Assembly: GCA_012931725.1 (NCBI GenBank)
Contig: CM022952.1
Span: 62,719,347 to 62,783,346 of the forward strand
Direction of reading: 5' to 3'
DNA length: 64,000 nt
Source: Litsea cubeba
Taxonomy: Eukaryota > Streptophyta > Magnoliopsida > Laurales > Lauraceae
How positions within the stretch are numbered: position 1 is the stretch's first letter; each line of letters starts with the position of its first letter. Below are positions 47,801 to 58,022 of the stretch, piece after piece. A program made the position numbers and the translations under genes. The notes beneath the pieces were generated by a model, which saw nothing but the letters and a program-made list of their open reading frames with translations, was not told where the DNA came from and did not search any database.

Positions 47801-49685
47801 GCTTGATGTGAAGCTGGTATCTGGAAAGGGCCTTGGAAAGTCGGATGGCATCCGGCGAGAGGAAGTTTGGGCCTTCCTTTCTGGAGAGAAGCACAAGATA
47901 GGCTTTCTCGGTGACCAGGGCGTCATTGGTTCTGAAGCTGTTCGAGAGATACCTGATGAGGCTTTGGAGCAGCTAGAACAGGAGGAAGCCGAACTTGGTG
48001 CTTGGATGCAAGCGGCACAGAGGCAAGCTTCCGTGGAGCCTACTGGCGAGAGCAGACCATCTAGTGAGGAGTCGAGTGGCAAACCTGACTCTGAAAGCGG
48101 GGTAGGTTCTTCTAAGAAGCGAGCCCGCAGAGGTAAGAGGAGGAGGAGTCATCATAGTAGCAAGGGGCAGCATGAGGACTCTCCTAACTTGGAAGTTCCT
48201 CTTACTATCAATGAGGATGTGCCAGTGGATGCTGACGAGCCTCCAGAGAAGAGAAGGCGAGAAGAAGAGACCGTCGGTGAAGGTATGATTCTTCCTTTTT
48301 CTCTTTCCATTTCTTTTCATGGGATTTTTTTTTCCATGTTATGATTTGCTTCTTGTTTCTGCTTTTCTCTTTTTTTTTTAGCAGAGGAAGACTTGGTGAT
48401 GCCTGAGGTCCCAACCGATGAGGTGGTGATGGATCCTGTTGAGGCACCTGAAGAAGAACCGAGGGACTCTGGAGTAAATCCAGAATCTCCAATTGGTACG
48501 ACTTTTTTTGCTCCCCTTTTTTTTTGTTTGTGACTCGGTTTGCTAACACATTTTTTTTTGTCAGCTGACTTGCCACAGGGTTCTGATGACTTTGAACCAT
48601 CGATGGACGCAAACGTTGATGATGCTTCCGATGAGTTCATGGAGGAAGAAAGTGTTCCGCCAGTCGTCGAAGAAGGTGTTTTGTAGTTATAACTCTGATA
48701 ATGATTTTCAAACAGGGTCATATTCATACCTTTTTGTGTTTCCTTTGCAGGTTTTGAAGTGGCAGAGGAGGATCCGTCGCTTCCAGAGCAAGAGATGCCA
48801 GAGGTTGATCCAGAGGTAGAGATTCCTGGGACCAGCTCTGACAATATTGAAGAGATTCCTCGCGCTGAGATTCCTTCCCGGGCAGGAGCAGCTTCAACTG
48901 GAAAGAGTTATTTTGTTACTCTTTCAACAGATGATGACATGAGCAGCCGACCAACGGAGTTGGGCGAATCTTCACCTGGGCCATCTCTTCTTTTTGCGAA
49001 GAAGCTGGTGGTGCGAGTTGTGAGCTCTTGGATTGAGACTCTCTTTTCTGGGCACTTGGAAGTCGGATTTGGTATGATCCAGCATGTGCAGGAGATTCTC
49101 AGTGATGCTGAAGAGGCTGGTCTGGATGTCACAGGTGCCAGGGCGATCGTTGATAGGATCATTGCACTGGGTGACAAGTGGTTTGAGACCGTGAGTTTGG
49201 CTGATGACCAGTTCTTCAAGGAGATGTTCCTGGACCCTGCTGATAAGGCTAAGTCTGACCTGGATGAGGCTACAGAAAGCAGGAAGCAGGCAGTCCGAAA
49301 GAGGGACTTAGAAGAGATAGCCATCATCAGGCTGACACATGACCTCAACATCCTTGACAGGGAGGTCGATGAGGCCAGGAAACGTCTTGAGCATTTGCAG
49401 GCACAAGTCGCTGCCAAGTGGACTGCCATAATAGAGGCTCGCGACAGGGAGAGTGCCCTGATTCACCAGGTTGCAGATGCCGAACGGGTTCTCAAAAGGA
49501 AGTCTGATGAGGATGAACAATGGCAAACTGCTCGAGGTAAGCTTCCTGGTGTGAGAGAAGGGGTACAACCCACTCCAGCATCTCATGGCAGGTTCCTGAA
49601 GAAGCGTGCCTTGGAATCCTTGACGGATGAGGCTAAAAGTTTGCTTGGGGAGCTGAACTCTTGGCTGGAGACCATTTTTGATTGA
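44897..49685 (+). CDS. Antisense five-exon plant mobile domain (PMD) protein gene
   Basis: Exons 44897-44906, 45781-48282, 48382-48495, 48565-48675 and 48751-49685; every intron has GT-AG ends and is phase 1. Exon 1 is ATG plus seven bases; joined to exon 2 it reads MASSGSSRANKGKEP. Exon 2 holds a PMD-type domain (TNTFVVTNGEIGFSLKELSA, then ITGLPILGKLYEEFMP) and a basic RKKRAR/KRRRS stretch that could be a nuclear signal. Exons 3-4 are acidic. Exon 5 has a long coiled coil (about 49220-49520) and ends LNSWLETIFD. PMD occurs in MAIN/MAIL1, which act in silencing and gene expression, and in transposons. Lesions: TAG at 45885 (CAG expected), one extra T at 46772-46778, one base lost near 47145. 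Nearly intact but probably inactive; function unknown. Confidence 0.8.
44907..45780 (+). other. Intron 1 of the antisense PMD gene
   Basis: Donor A|GTAAGT, acceptor TCCTTTTCAG. It is T-rich and holds a 40-nt near-perfect palindrome (45088-45127), a CACGTG G-box beside it, and a tandem repeat of GAGAAAGTTTCTTTTCTTT units of about 55 bases (45190-45405). Confidence 0.75.
45190..45405. repeat. About 55-bp pyrimidine-rich tandem repeat, 4 units
   Basis: Units GAGAAAGTTTCTTTTCTTT, then TTTGTTTTCTTTCCC. Two unit types alternate. Located in intron 1. Confidence 0.85.
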
Positions 49686-49692
49686 GCTCCTG

Positions 49693-49724
<32 letters not shown>

Positions 49725-50040
49725 ACAGAAACCATCCTTCTCTCTTTTCTTTTTTTGGTACCACTTGTATTTTTTGGTACTTGTTTTTTTGTAGTGCTTG
49801 TGAACACTTTCTTTTTTTGGTACCACATCTATTTTTTGGTACTCTTTTCCTTTTTTTTTTTTTGTTATCCCTACGCTCACTTGAATCTTTTTGTGATAAA
49901 AGTAATTGCTAAATGGGATGCTCTTCTTTTTTTTGTTATCCCTACGCTCACTTGTATCTTTTTGTGATAAAAGTAATTGCTAAATGGGATTTGATCAAAA
50001 GGTTGTCATTTTGTGAAAATCTTTTGTCAAGTGATTGTTT
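49686..50040. other. 3' flank of the antisense gene
   Basis: T-rich non-coding DNA with GGTACCAC..TATTTTTTGGTAC repeats and a duplicated stretch of about 55 bases (49865-49930). Equivalent to 2700-2983 in C1. No clear polyadenylation signal. Confidence 0.5.
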
Positions 50041-50420
50041 TGGCATGAAAACCAGGTTTTTGTTTGTGGCATGGAAGCCAATTTTGGCATGAGAGCCAGC
50101 TTTTTTTTTTTTTTTGTGGCATTGATAGCCGAGTTGTTTTTTTTTTTTTTTGTTGTGGCATCTATAGCCTGTTTTGGTGGCATTGATAGCCGGTTTGTTT
50201 TGTGGCATCTATAGCCGGTTTTTGGTGGCATTGATAGCCTGTTTTGTTTTTGTGGCATTGATAGCCGGTTTTTTTGAAATCCAAGTTTTTTTTTTTTGTT
50301 TGTTTATGGCATTGATAGCCGGTTTTGTTTTTGGTGGCATTGATAGCCGGTTTGTGGCATTTATAGCCTGTTTTGATGGCATTTATAGCCTGTTTTGATG
50401 GCATTTATAGCCGATTTGGT
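50040..50420. repeat. GGCATTGATAGCCGGTTT tandem repeat
   Basis: About fifteen units of 18-25 bases, GGCATTTATAGCC or GGCATTGATAGCC separated by T-rich spacers. The same motif occurs in the LTR (TTTGGCGTTTATAGCCGAT). Confidence 0.85.
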
Positions 50421-50424
50421 TTTC

Positions 50425-50960
50425 AAAAAATGCAAGTATCGACTAAAAGTCGCCTCCCTGCTGAATGTTCTTGCAAGTATCGATGGAATGTCGCATCCTT
50501 GCTCATTCGGTTGCGAGTATCGATGGAATGTCACATCCTCGCGGATTTGGGTGCAAGTATCGATGGAATGTCGCATCCTTGCTTTTCAAAAATTTTGGTT
50601 TTGCGGGTACTGACTTGATGTCGTTTCCCCACGATTTTTGAAATTTGTGGTTTTCTCGAACCTTTAGGTTATGGATATCAACTGAAATGTTGCGTCTCCA
50701 CAGTTTTTTAGGTTTTTTCGAACCTTTGAAATTTGGGTTGTGGATATCAACTGAAATGTTGCGTCTCCACAGTTTTTTAGGTTTTTTCGAACCTTTGAAA
50801 TTTGGGTTGTGGATATCAACTGAAATGTTACATCTCCACAGTCTTGGATTTTGCAAGTATCGACGAAATGTCGCTTCCCTGCGATTTTGGAAGTGTCGAA
50901 CGTGGTTCGCTTGCTTCCGATTTGTGCGAGTATCGACTAAGCGTCGCTTCCTCGCGGTTT
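50425..50960. repeat. GTATCGATGGAATGTCGC and TGGATATCAACTG repeats
   Basis: First a series of about 50-base units around GCAAGTATCGATGGAATGTCGC. Then come three units of about 65 bases (TTAGGTTTTTTCGAACCTTTG ... GTGGATATCAACTGAAATGTT). Then the first type returns. It follows directly on the GGCAT repeat. Confidence 0.85.
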
Positions 50961-51314
50961 TTGAAAAACCATTTTTTTTTTTGTTTAAAGACACGAGGGT
51001 CATAAGTTTTGACCTAAAACCATTTTGGCGGTAAAAGGCAGGGTGGACTAGGGTGGAAATCCCTGAATCCGGATTTTGTTTCAAACCATGAATTTTGGGT
51101 TCAAGGGTTGAAAATTTTGGTCAAGTTAGGGAAAGGTTCCTAAACTTGGATTTTTTTTTTGAACAATGAAACGATGAAAGTAAGCATTGTTTTAGATTTC
51201 TAGAAATTTCAATATTTGACATGAAAATTCTAAAAAATGGTGGGTTTAGCGAGCGTGTACCTGGAAACCGGTTTTGGCCGTACAGGCATTGCTCTTACCC
51301 AGTTGGGTAAGTCT
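50961..51314. other. Spacer between repeats and integrase
   Basis: Non-coding, no gene seen; the pol reading frame ends at 51315. Confidence 0.5.
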
Positions 51315-52572
51315 TCAAGGGTAGTACCGCTTTAAGAACTTGCCGTTGATGGGCAGCATACATCTGTCACCTTCCATGTTTAGGAGTGCAGTATGCGCCG
51401 TTAGAGAAAACCTTGTCGATGACGTAGGGTCCCTCCCATTTTGGCTCAAATTTGCCTTTGGACTTGTGAGCGAAGACCATTGGTCTTTTTACCGCAAGAA
51501 CCAAGTCATTCTTTTTGTAGGCGCGTTGCCTGACCTTTTTATCGAAAGATCCTGCCATGCGTGCTTGGTAAAGTTCAATGCTTTGTTGAGCTTCGAGCCG
51601 TCTCTCATCGAGATTGTCCAGCTCATGGAGCCGCAATTTGACATTGCTTTCTTGAGTCATGTCATTTTGCAAGGATACCCTCAAGGAAGGAATTTGTACT
51701 TCCAAGGGCACGACAGCTTCGCATCCATAGACCAAGGAGAATGGTGTGCTATGGGTTGGTCCTCGAACGGTGGTTCGATAGGCCCACAAAGCTTCAGACA
51801 TTTTGTCGCTCCAGTCTCTTTTGTGATTAGAGACCATTTTTTTGAGGATTTTGCAGAGTGTCTTGTTGAAAGCTTCTGCTAACCCGTTTGCTGCTGGATT
51901 GTATGGAGTCGAAGGACAGCTTTGGATTTTGTATTTGTCGCAGAACCTGTAGAATCGGTGATCCCGGAACTGTGGTCCGTTATCATGGACGAATCTTTTG
52001 GGTATGCCGAAACGACAAATGATGTTGGTGCGCAGGAACTGAAGGACTGATGAGGTCTTCATTTCGTTAAACGCAAATGCTTCTGACCACTTGGAGAAAT
52101 AATCCGTAGCGGCGAAGATGAAGCGATGACCTTTGCTTGAAGGGGGAGAAATAGGACCTATGATGTCCATACCCCAGGCTTCGAAAGGCCATGAGATCGC
52201 TGTAGGATGTAGCCATTCTGGAGGCATGTGAATGTAATCTCCATGAACTTGGCATTGTTGGCAGCGCTTAGCAAATTGCATTGCGTCAGCTACCATGGTA
52301 GGCCAGTAATATCCTAACCTTTTTATCTGATCATAGAGCTTAGGTCCAGCCTGATGAGCTCCACAAAGACCAGCATGAACTTCTTTGAGTGTTTCTTCAG
52401 CCTCTTGTTGTGATAAGCAGCGTAGAAGTACTCCGTTGAAGGATTTCCTGTAAAGGATTTTGAAGGAATATCCAAATGGAAGCTTGGGGTTCGCCTTTGG
52501 ATGCTTACCCGTTCTTTTGGATCTTCAGGTAGGATTCCGAACATAATGTAATCAATGAACGGATCCCTCCAG
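51315..52572 (-). pseudogene. Integrase of C2
   Basis: Minus-strand integrase, three reading-frame pieces. 52500-52330 has the end of the linker and zinc-binding region (GLCGAHQAG type). The DDE core follows at 52296-51367: WGMDIIGP, TDYFSKWSEAFA, VHDNGPQFRDHRF, NPAANGLAEAFNKT. The C-terminal part includes WEGPYVIDKVFSNGAY. The last 18 codons, ending KRYYP and TGA at 51315, are one frame off, as are the residues before 52296. HNKRLKKHSKK-type reading at 52400 is an out-of-frame product of the same lesion. It joins cDNA to the host chromosome; this copy is frameshifted at least twice. Confidence 0.85.
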
Positions 52573-55389
52573 TCAGCCAATTGAAGTTTGAAGGATTGAA
52601 ATCCGACTTCCGACCACTTGGTGGCATTCAGCAACTGCTTGGTGTGTGTTAAGAGGAGGAAGGATTCTCCTTTCGCACACTGTGACTTGCATGTTTTCCC
52701 CTTCCTGGATTGCCATGGATGCGGCAAGTCCGGCTAGGGCATCTGCACGTATGTTTTCACCTCTACGAATGTGGGTGATGTGACAGATGTCAACCTTTTG
52801 CAGAAGTGATTGTGCCTTGTTGTAGTAGGGCAACAGATCTGGCTTCCTGACTTCAAATTTCTGATTCATCTGGTTGACGATCAGTTGAGAGTCTCCAAAG
52901 ACCTCCAGCATGGTGATACCGGATTCGATGGCGAGTTCCAATCCTAAGATCAGAGCTTGATATTCAGCTGCATTGTTTGTGCATGGTTCCAGTAGCGAGA
53001 AAGCGTGTGGAATCATGTATTTGTCGGGGCTAACAAAGAGGATGCCAACTCCCGAGATCAGCTGTCTTTTTTCATTTGTCCTGGTTGCACCGTCAAAGTA
53101 CATGTCCCAGGAGGCACTTTGTGAGAAAGTCTCCACATTGTAGACGGGTTCGTCTGGGAGATCATTTCTGAGTGGAGAATCTTTAGGCAATGGATGCTCT
53201 GCGAGGAAGTCCGCTAGAGCTTGCCCTTTGATTGCTTTTTGTGGTACATACCTAATATCAAATTGTGACAGAAGGATGGACCATTTTGCCAGTCGAGCAT
53301 TGAGAGAACCTGCCTTTGTGACAAGGACCTTCAAGAGGTTGACCCTCGAGACTAGGTAGACTGTGTTGGAAAGCAAGTAGTGACGCAGCTTTTGTACGGC
53401 GAACATCACTGCAAGACATTCTTTTTCGACTGGAGAGTAGCGATGCTCTGCACCTACTAGCATGCGGCTGAGGTAATATAGAGCAGCTTCTTTTCTTTGA
53501 TCATTTTCTTGCGCAAGCAGAGCTCCCAGAGAGTGATCAAGGGCTCTTGTGTACAAGATGAATGGTTTTCCAGTGGTAGGAGCAGCTAACACTGGAGGTT
53601 TTGTCAGGTATGACTTGATGTCTTGGAAAGCAGCTTCACAGTCAGCATCCCAGACAAAGTTTACACCTTTTTTCATCAACCGGGAGAATGGACGGCATTT
53701 CCCCGAAAGATTGGAGATGAACCGTCTGATGTAGGCCAATCTCCCTTGAAGCCCTTTGAGTTCTCTCAAGGTTCTTGGAGAGGGCATTTCTAGAATGGCT
53801 TTGACTTTTATGGGGTCAAGCTCTATTCCAGCTTTCCGAACTAAGAATCCGAGGAACTTACCCGACGAGACGCCGAAGAAGCATTTCAATGGATTCATTC
53901 GCAGTTTGTGTTTGCGAAGCCGGAGGAAGACTTCTCGAAGGTTTTCGAGATGATCTTCTTTTCTTTTGCTTTTGACGGCGAGGTCATCAACGTAACATTC
54001 AACCGTCTTGTGCTGCATATCTTGGAATATTTTCATCATAGCCCTCTGATATGTGGCACCAGCATTCTTCAGACCAAATGGCATGACAGTGTAGCAATAC
54101 ACGCCAAATGGGGTTCGAAAGGATGTATGTTTTTCATCCTGAGGATGCATCTTTATCTGATTGTAGCCAGAGAAACCATCCATGAATGTCATTCGCTCGA
54201 ATCCACAGGTATTATCAATCATTACCTCTGGTATGGGGAGCGGAAATTCATCTTTTGGGCATGCGCCATTCAGGTCTCTATAGTCAATACAGACCCTGAT
54301 CTGCCCATTTTTCTTTGTCACGGGGACAATGTTGGCCAACCATTCAGGATGTTGTTCCTCACGGATGAAGCCGACGCTTTTAAGTTTTTGAACTTCTTGT
54401 TCAATTTTATCCATCACATCTGGACGGAATCTTCTTTGGCCTTGCTTGACAGGCTTGATGTCTTCTTGAAGATTAAGTTTGTGAACTGCTATTTTGGGGT
54501 CTAAGCCTGGCATTTCAGCGTAAGACCATGCAAAGCAATCAACGAACTCACGAAGAAAAGCGATGTACTCGGGTAACTCATCATCCTTTATATTCTTGCT
54601 TATGAATACAGGACGTGGGTTATCTGGTGTTCCCAAGTCTATCTTTTGAACAGGATCTTCTGTTGGAAGGTTCGAAGGTGGTTCCTCCACAATATTTTCG
54701 GAGGCTTCCAGCTCAACGAAACCTTCTGGGGTTTCAAGGGCATTTCCAGACCAAGGTTTTGTTCCTTTCCACGGGTCTTCTTGATCGGTAATTTTCCCAA
54801 GGCTTGCTATGAGATGATCCCAATCGCCTGTTGAAACCGAGTCGAAGTAGGCTACTTCTTTTGGAGATGAGGGTTCTTCTGGGTCAGAAGTCCACACGTC
54901 TGTGCCATCGGACAACTCCTCTTCATTTTCGGAGAAATCGTGCCAATTGGATGAGCTTCCTGGATCTTTGTCAGGTGACTCATCAAAAAGATATCCAGGG
55001 AGATCGATGTCTTCATGGACTTGAGAAGTTGAGGCTTGGTTAGTATATTGACTTTTAAGCTTTTGTGTCAACTGTCTCAAGGGAGTGTCAGGATCATACC
55101 CTAACCCGTGTGAAGACTTTTCTACATAGCCGTAGAGTCTCCAATCTTCCAACTGGCTTTTGGTCAAGACGGGCCCCAATGGCGTGAGAATACCGCGTCC
55201 TTCTCCCAAACCGACTGGGTTTTGAGCGTCATAGCCCATTTTCTTCATAATAGCTTGTGCCACAGAACTATATAAGGATAGTTGAGGCGTACCTTTATTT
55301 TGGAAAGGTTCAAGCATGGAGTTTGATGAAGAAGCATCCGATCTATGGAAGAAGATCGGTTTTTTCCTTTGCTGAAGTTGCTGGAACAA
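52573..55389 (-). CDS. pol: C2 polyprotein segment: G-patch-like, RT, two RNase H domains
   Basis: 938 open codons. A G-patch-like stretch MGYDAQNPVGLGEGRGILTP lies at residues 51-70. RT spans about 300-500, with FMDGFSGYNQ (403) and catalytic YVDD (466-469). The first RNase H lies at about 600-735; its first catalytic position reads ILYTRALDHS, where YxSASD-type is expected. The second, archaeal-type RNase H spans about 761-895, with FDGA, AAEYQALILGLELA, FGDSQLIVNQ and ADALAGLA, retaining its acidic residues. A second RNase H is a Tat-lineage trait. The N-terminus is not a true start: this is a frame of a longer gag-pol, with a frameshift near 55370. Confidence 0.88.
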   Translation of the reverse strand: MFQQLQQRKKPIFFHRSDASSSNSMLEPFQNKGTPQLSLYSSVAQAIMKKMGYDAQNPVGLGEGRGILTPLGPVLTKSQLEDWRLYGYVEKSSHGLGYDPDTPLRQLTQKLKSQYTNQASTSQVHEDIDLPGYLFDESPDKDPGSSSNWHDFSENEEELSDGTDVWTSDPEEPSSPKEVAYFDSVSTGDWDHLIASLGKITDQEDPWKGTKPWSGNALETPEGFVELEASENIVEEPPSNLPTEDPVQKIDLGTPDNPRPVFISKNIKDDELPEYIAFLREFVDCFAWSYAEMPGLDPKIAVHKLNLQEDIKPVKQGQRRFRPDVMDKIEQEVQKLKSVGFIREEQHPEWLANIVPVTKKNGQIRVCIDYRDLNGACPKDEFPLPIPEVMIDNTCGFERMTFMDGFSGYNQIKMHPQDEKHTSFRTPFGVYCYTVMPFGLKNAGATYQRAMMKIFQDMQHKTVECYVDDLAVKSKRKEDHLENLREVFLRLRKHKLRMNPLKCFFGVSSGKFLGFLVRKAGIELDPIKVKAILEMPSPRTLRELKGLQGRLAYIRRFISNLSGKCRPFSRLMKKGVNFVWDADCEAAFQDIKSYLTKPPVLAAPTTGKPFILYTRALDHSLGALLAQENDQRKEAALYYLSRMLVGAEHRYSPVEKECLAVMFAVQKLRHYLLSNTVYLVSRVNLLKVLVTKAGSLNARLAKWSILLSQFDIRYVPQKAIKGQALADFLAEHPLPKDSPLRNDLPDEPVYNVETFSQSASWDMYFDGATRTNEKRQLISGVGILFVSPDKYMIPHAFSLLEPCTNNAAEYQALILGLELAIESGITMLEVFGDSQLIVNQMNQKFEVRKPDLLPYYNKAQSLLQKVDICHITHIRRGENIRADALAGLAASMAIQEGENMQVTVCERRILPPLNTHQAVAECHQVVGSRISILQTSIG

Positions 55390-57462
55390 CGAAGGAAGCT
55401 GACGTAGGATCTTCTATGTCAGAAGTTGTCTCCATTGGAGTAAGAGCAGGCTGAACTTGCTGAGTGTCAGCTTGGCTTGACGATGTGTCGTCTTCTGGCT
55501 CTGAATCCGAGTCCGTGTCTTGCATGATAGACACGAAAGAGACAACAAATTTGCCCCCAGGCTTTTGTTTTGCCTTCTTCACTTTAGTTGTGATGACCAA
55601 AGGCTTTGAAGATTTGAGGGAGACGATGAAGGGAGTTTGCATGCTCTCTTCAGATTTACCGGATGGTTTGTTTTCTTCCGGTGATTGTTGAGGAGCTTTG
55701 CCTTTATCTTTCTGGAGATTTTCGGCAAAGGATGCTGTGTGCTTCTCCTCTTCTTCTTTTTCACCTTCATACATTTGTGAGTCTGCGAAATGGATTTCTT
55801 TACCTTTGAAGGGTTTTCTGTCCGCAAAGACTCGATGTATCATGCCGTCGTCGCCAACAACTTGATGCATTGATGTAGAGTTGAAGGGACAACACCATTC
55901 TCATGGATCCAAGGGCGTCCGAGAAGGATGTTGTAGCATGAAGGGGTCTTTATTGCATACACTGTGACCTCAGAGATAAGATCACCTATCTGCAATTTGA
56001 ACCTGATTTTGCCGATAGGCCTTTGAGTACTCCCATCGTATCCAAAGATAGATACAGATGTGTGGCTCAGTTTGCTGGGTGGGATGCCCAACTCTTCAAG
56101 AGCCGATGTGGAGATAAGGTTGAGTGCAGAACCTGGGTCGATCTGAACTCTATGCATAGGCATTTCCTTGATATACCCTGTGAAGTACAGGGGTCGGTTA
56201 TGCCTGGTTTCGCCAAGTAGGAGGTCATCCTTTGTGAAGGCGATGGTTGCACTGGCTGCTTTTTTAACCGAGAGGCATTCAATGCATGATCCCTCAGTTT
56301 TCTTCTTTTCTCCCTTTGAGGAGGCTTCTGAGTTTTTGACCCGGTAATCCATTTCAATTTGGAGGACTTGCGGGGCATGTTTGTCGACATCCTCATTCAG
56401 CTTTTGTAATTCCGAAATGAGATTATCACGAGTGTGCGGAGACATTCGCAACAAATCTAGGATGTGCAGACGTGCAGGTATGTGCTTGAAGTGTTCAATC
56501 AAGTCATACTTGAAAGCCTCCTTAGGGCCTGCATGTTCATCATTGTTGCCACTAGGGGCGCTTACAACATCTTTTCCCGAAGGATTTACATATGTAAAGG
56601 AAGATTGGTTGTAATTTTTGTGGTAGTCCCGGCCAGAGCGGGTGCCTCTACCAACTTCGAGAGCTTCTTGAGAAGGGTCTTCGTTTGGAAGATTGTCTTC
56701 AGGATCAAGAGGCTGTCGTTTTTCATTTGCTGAGGATGCATCAGCAGCAGAGTTACCATCCTCAGTGATTGTGTTGCATGGAGCATTTTCCGGGAACAAG
56801 TCCTGAACAGCATCCAGCAATCTTTCTTCTTCGTTGACTAATTCATCGTCCCAAGCATCAATGGCTGGGAATTCTTCAGTCAGGAAGGGTGTGAACTTTG
56901 AAGTCACAGTCTCAGGAGAAGAAACCTGAGAGGGTGTCATCTCAGTGAAAGTCACGTGAGACGAGGTGGCTCCAGAAGATATATTGCTAGGCGTCGCCGG
57001 AGTATAAGTGCTCTCATCAGACGATGCTTCGGAAGAGCTATAATCCCGAATTATCACATTACAGGAAGCTCTGACGGGAGACGTTGCCTGATCGGAGTCA
57101 GACTCATCCTCGGATGTGAGAGGATCGTCTATCCAGCAATTTTCTCCATTTTCAGGAGTTAAGGGAGGATGTACCTGGTGGTCTTCAGGGACTTCAGGCT
57201 CTGGATTGCGAGGAGGCTCGTTGACGCGTTCTTGCTCTTGTTCTAGAGCGAGTCGCTGCAAGATCCTTGCATATTCTTCAAGATCAGGCATGGGAGCCGG
57301 ATCTTCTTCTTCATCATCTCTTTGTGGCTCAACATGGTTGATTTCCACTGGAGTAATGAGGGGTGCTGGTTCAGCAGCATTTTCTTGTACAGCTTCTTGG
57401 TCTTCTTCATCATCAGACCAGGATCCTTGTGGCTGTAGGGGGTTATACCAGATTACTGGCAT
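55343..57462 (-). pseudogene. pro: Protease region of C2
   Basis: 57462-55870 is open: an acidic low-complexity N-terminal half, then an aspartic protease with RVQIDPGSALNLIS (the catalytic triad reads DPG; DSG/DTG is usual, though DxGS variants are common in Tat) and YNILLGRPWIHE. It ends out of frame at 55840. The continuation VGDDGMIHRVFADRKPF lies one base off in 55870-55343. A single-base indel near 55868 explains both. The protease would cleave the polyprotein. Confidence 0.8.
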
Positions 57463-58022
57463 AAGATGAGACTCAGGAACCCATTCTTCATCGGAGAGAT
57501 ATTCTCCTGGTTCAAGGGACTCCTCCCGCTCATCTGTGTAGTTGGATTCAAATCCATCATCGGTGTCGCTTGATTCGTATCCATCAATGGAGAATCCAAC
57601 TACCGAATTGCAAGAGTATGAGTCTCCTGCATGGCTTCTTTGAATTGAGGTGGCATGAAATCACTGAGAGTGAATTTCCTTACCCCCTTTGAAGTCTCTG
57701 GAAGGGATGTTTTTGTTACCTCCAGTGAAGCGGTAGAGGAAGCCTCTGCATTTTCTGAACCTCTGTTTTGGCTGGGTCTTCCTCTTGCCGTTTGAACTTG
57801 AGGAGATGTTTCCTAGCCTGCCTTCGCTGTCGAGCTGTAGGCTTATTTTAACGACCCCCCTCTTCACCAATTTTCATCTTCCGGAGATCGGTATGTACCC
57901 ATATCGTTTGTCCGTCTGGTTTCGTGTAAGGGACCAGTTCCTTCGGGACGCTTCGATTGAGTTTTATCACATTGAAGGAAGTAGTGATCTTCTCTCGGTG
58001 AGCTTGATGTTTGGTCCACATG
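57463..58022 (-). other. C2 gag-protease junction, degenerate
   Basis: No long frame. Short basic stretches (for example RQRRQARKHLLKFKRQ near 57820-57775) suggest former coding sequence broken by several small indels. Confidence 0.45.

Noticed and set aside
44897..49685. An ordinary host gene interrupted by transposons
   Set aside because: The same gene occurs in the same place and orientation in C1, inside the element between pol spacer and PPT, so it is part of the retrotransposon.
50040..50960. CRISPR-like array because of regular repeats
   Set aside because: Spacers are T-rich and similar to each other, the units are direct tandem repeats and the DNA is from a plant nucleus.
53908..54504. 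Plus-strand open frame of about 200 codons opposite RT
   Set aside because: It is the shadow of conserved RT codons on the minus strand and has no recognisable domain.
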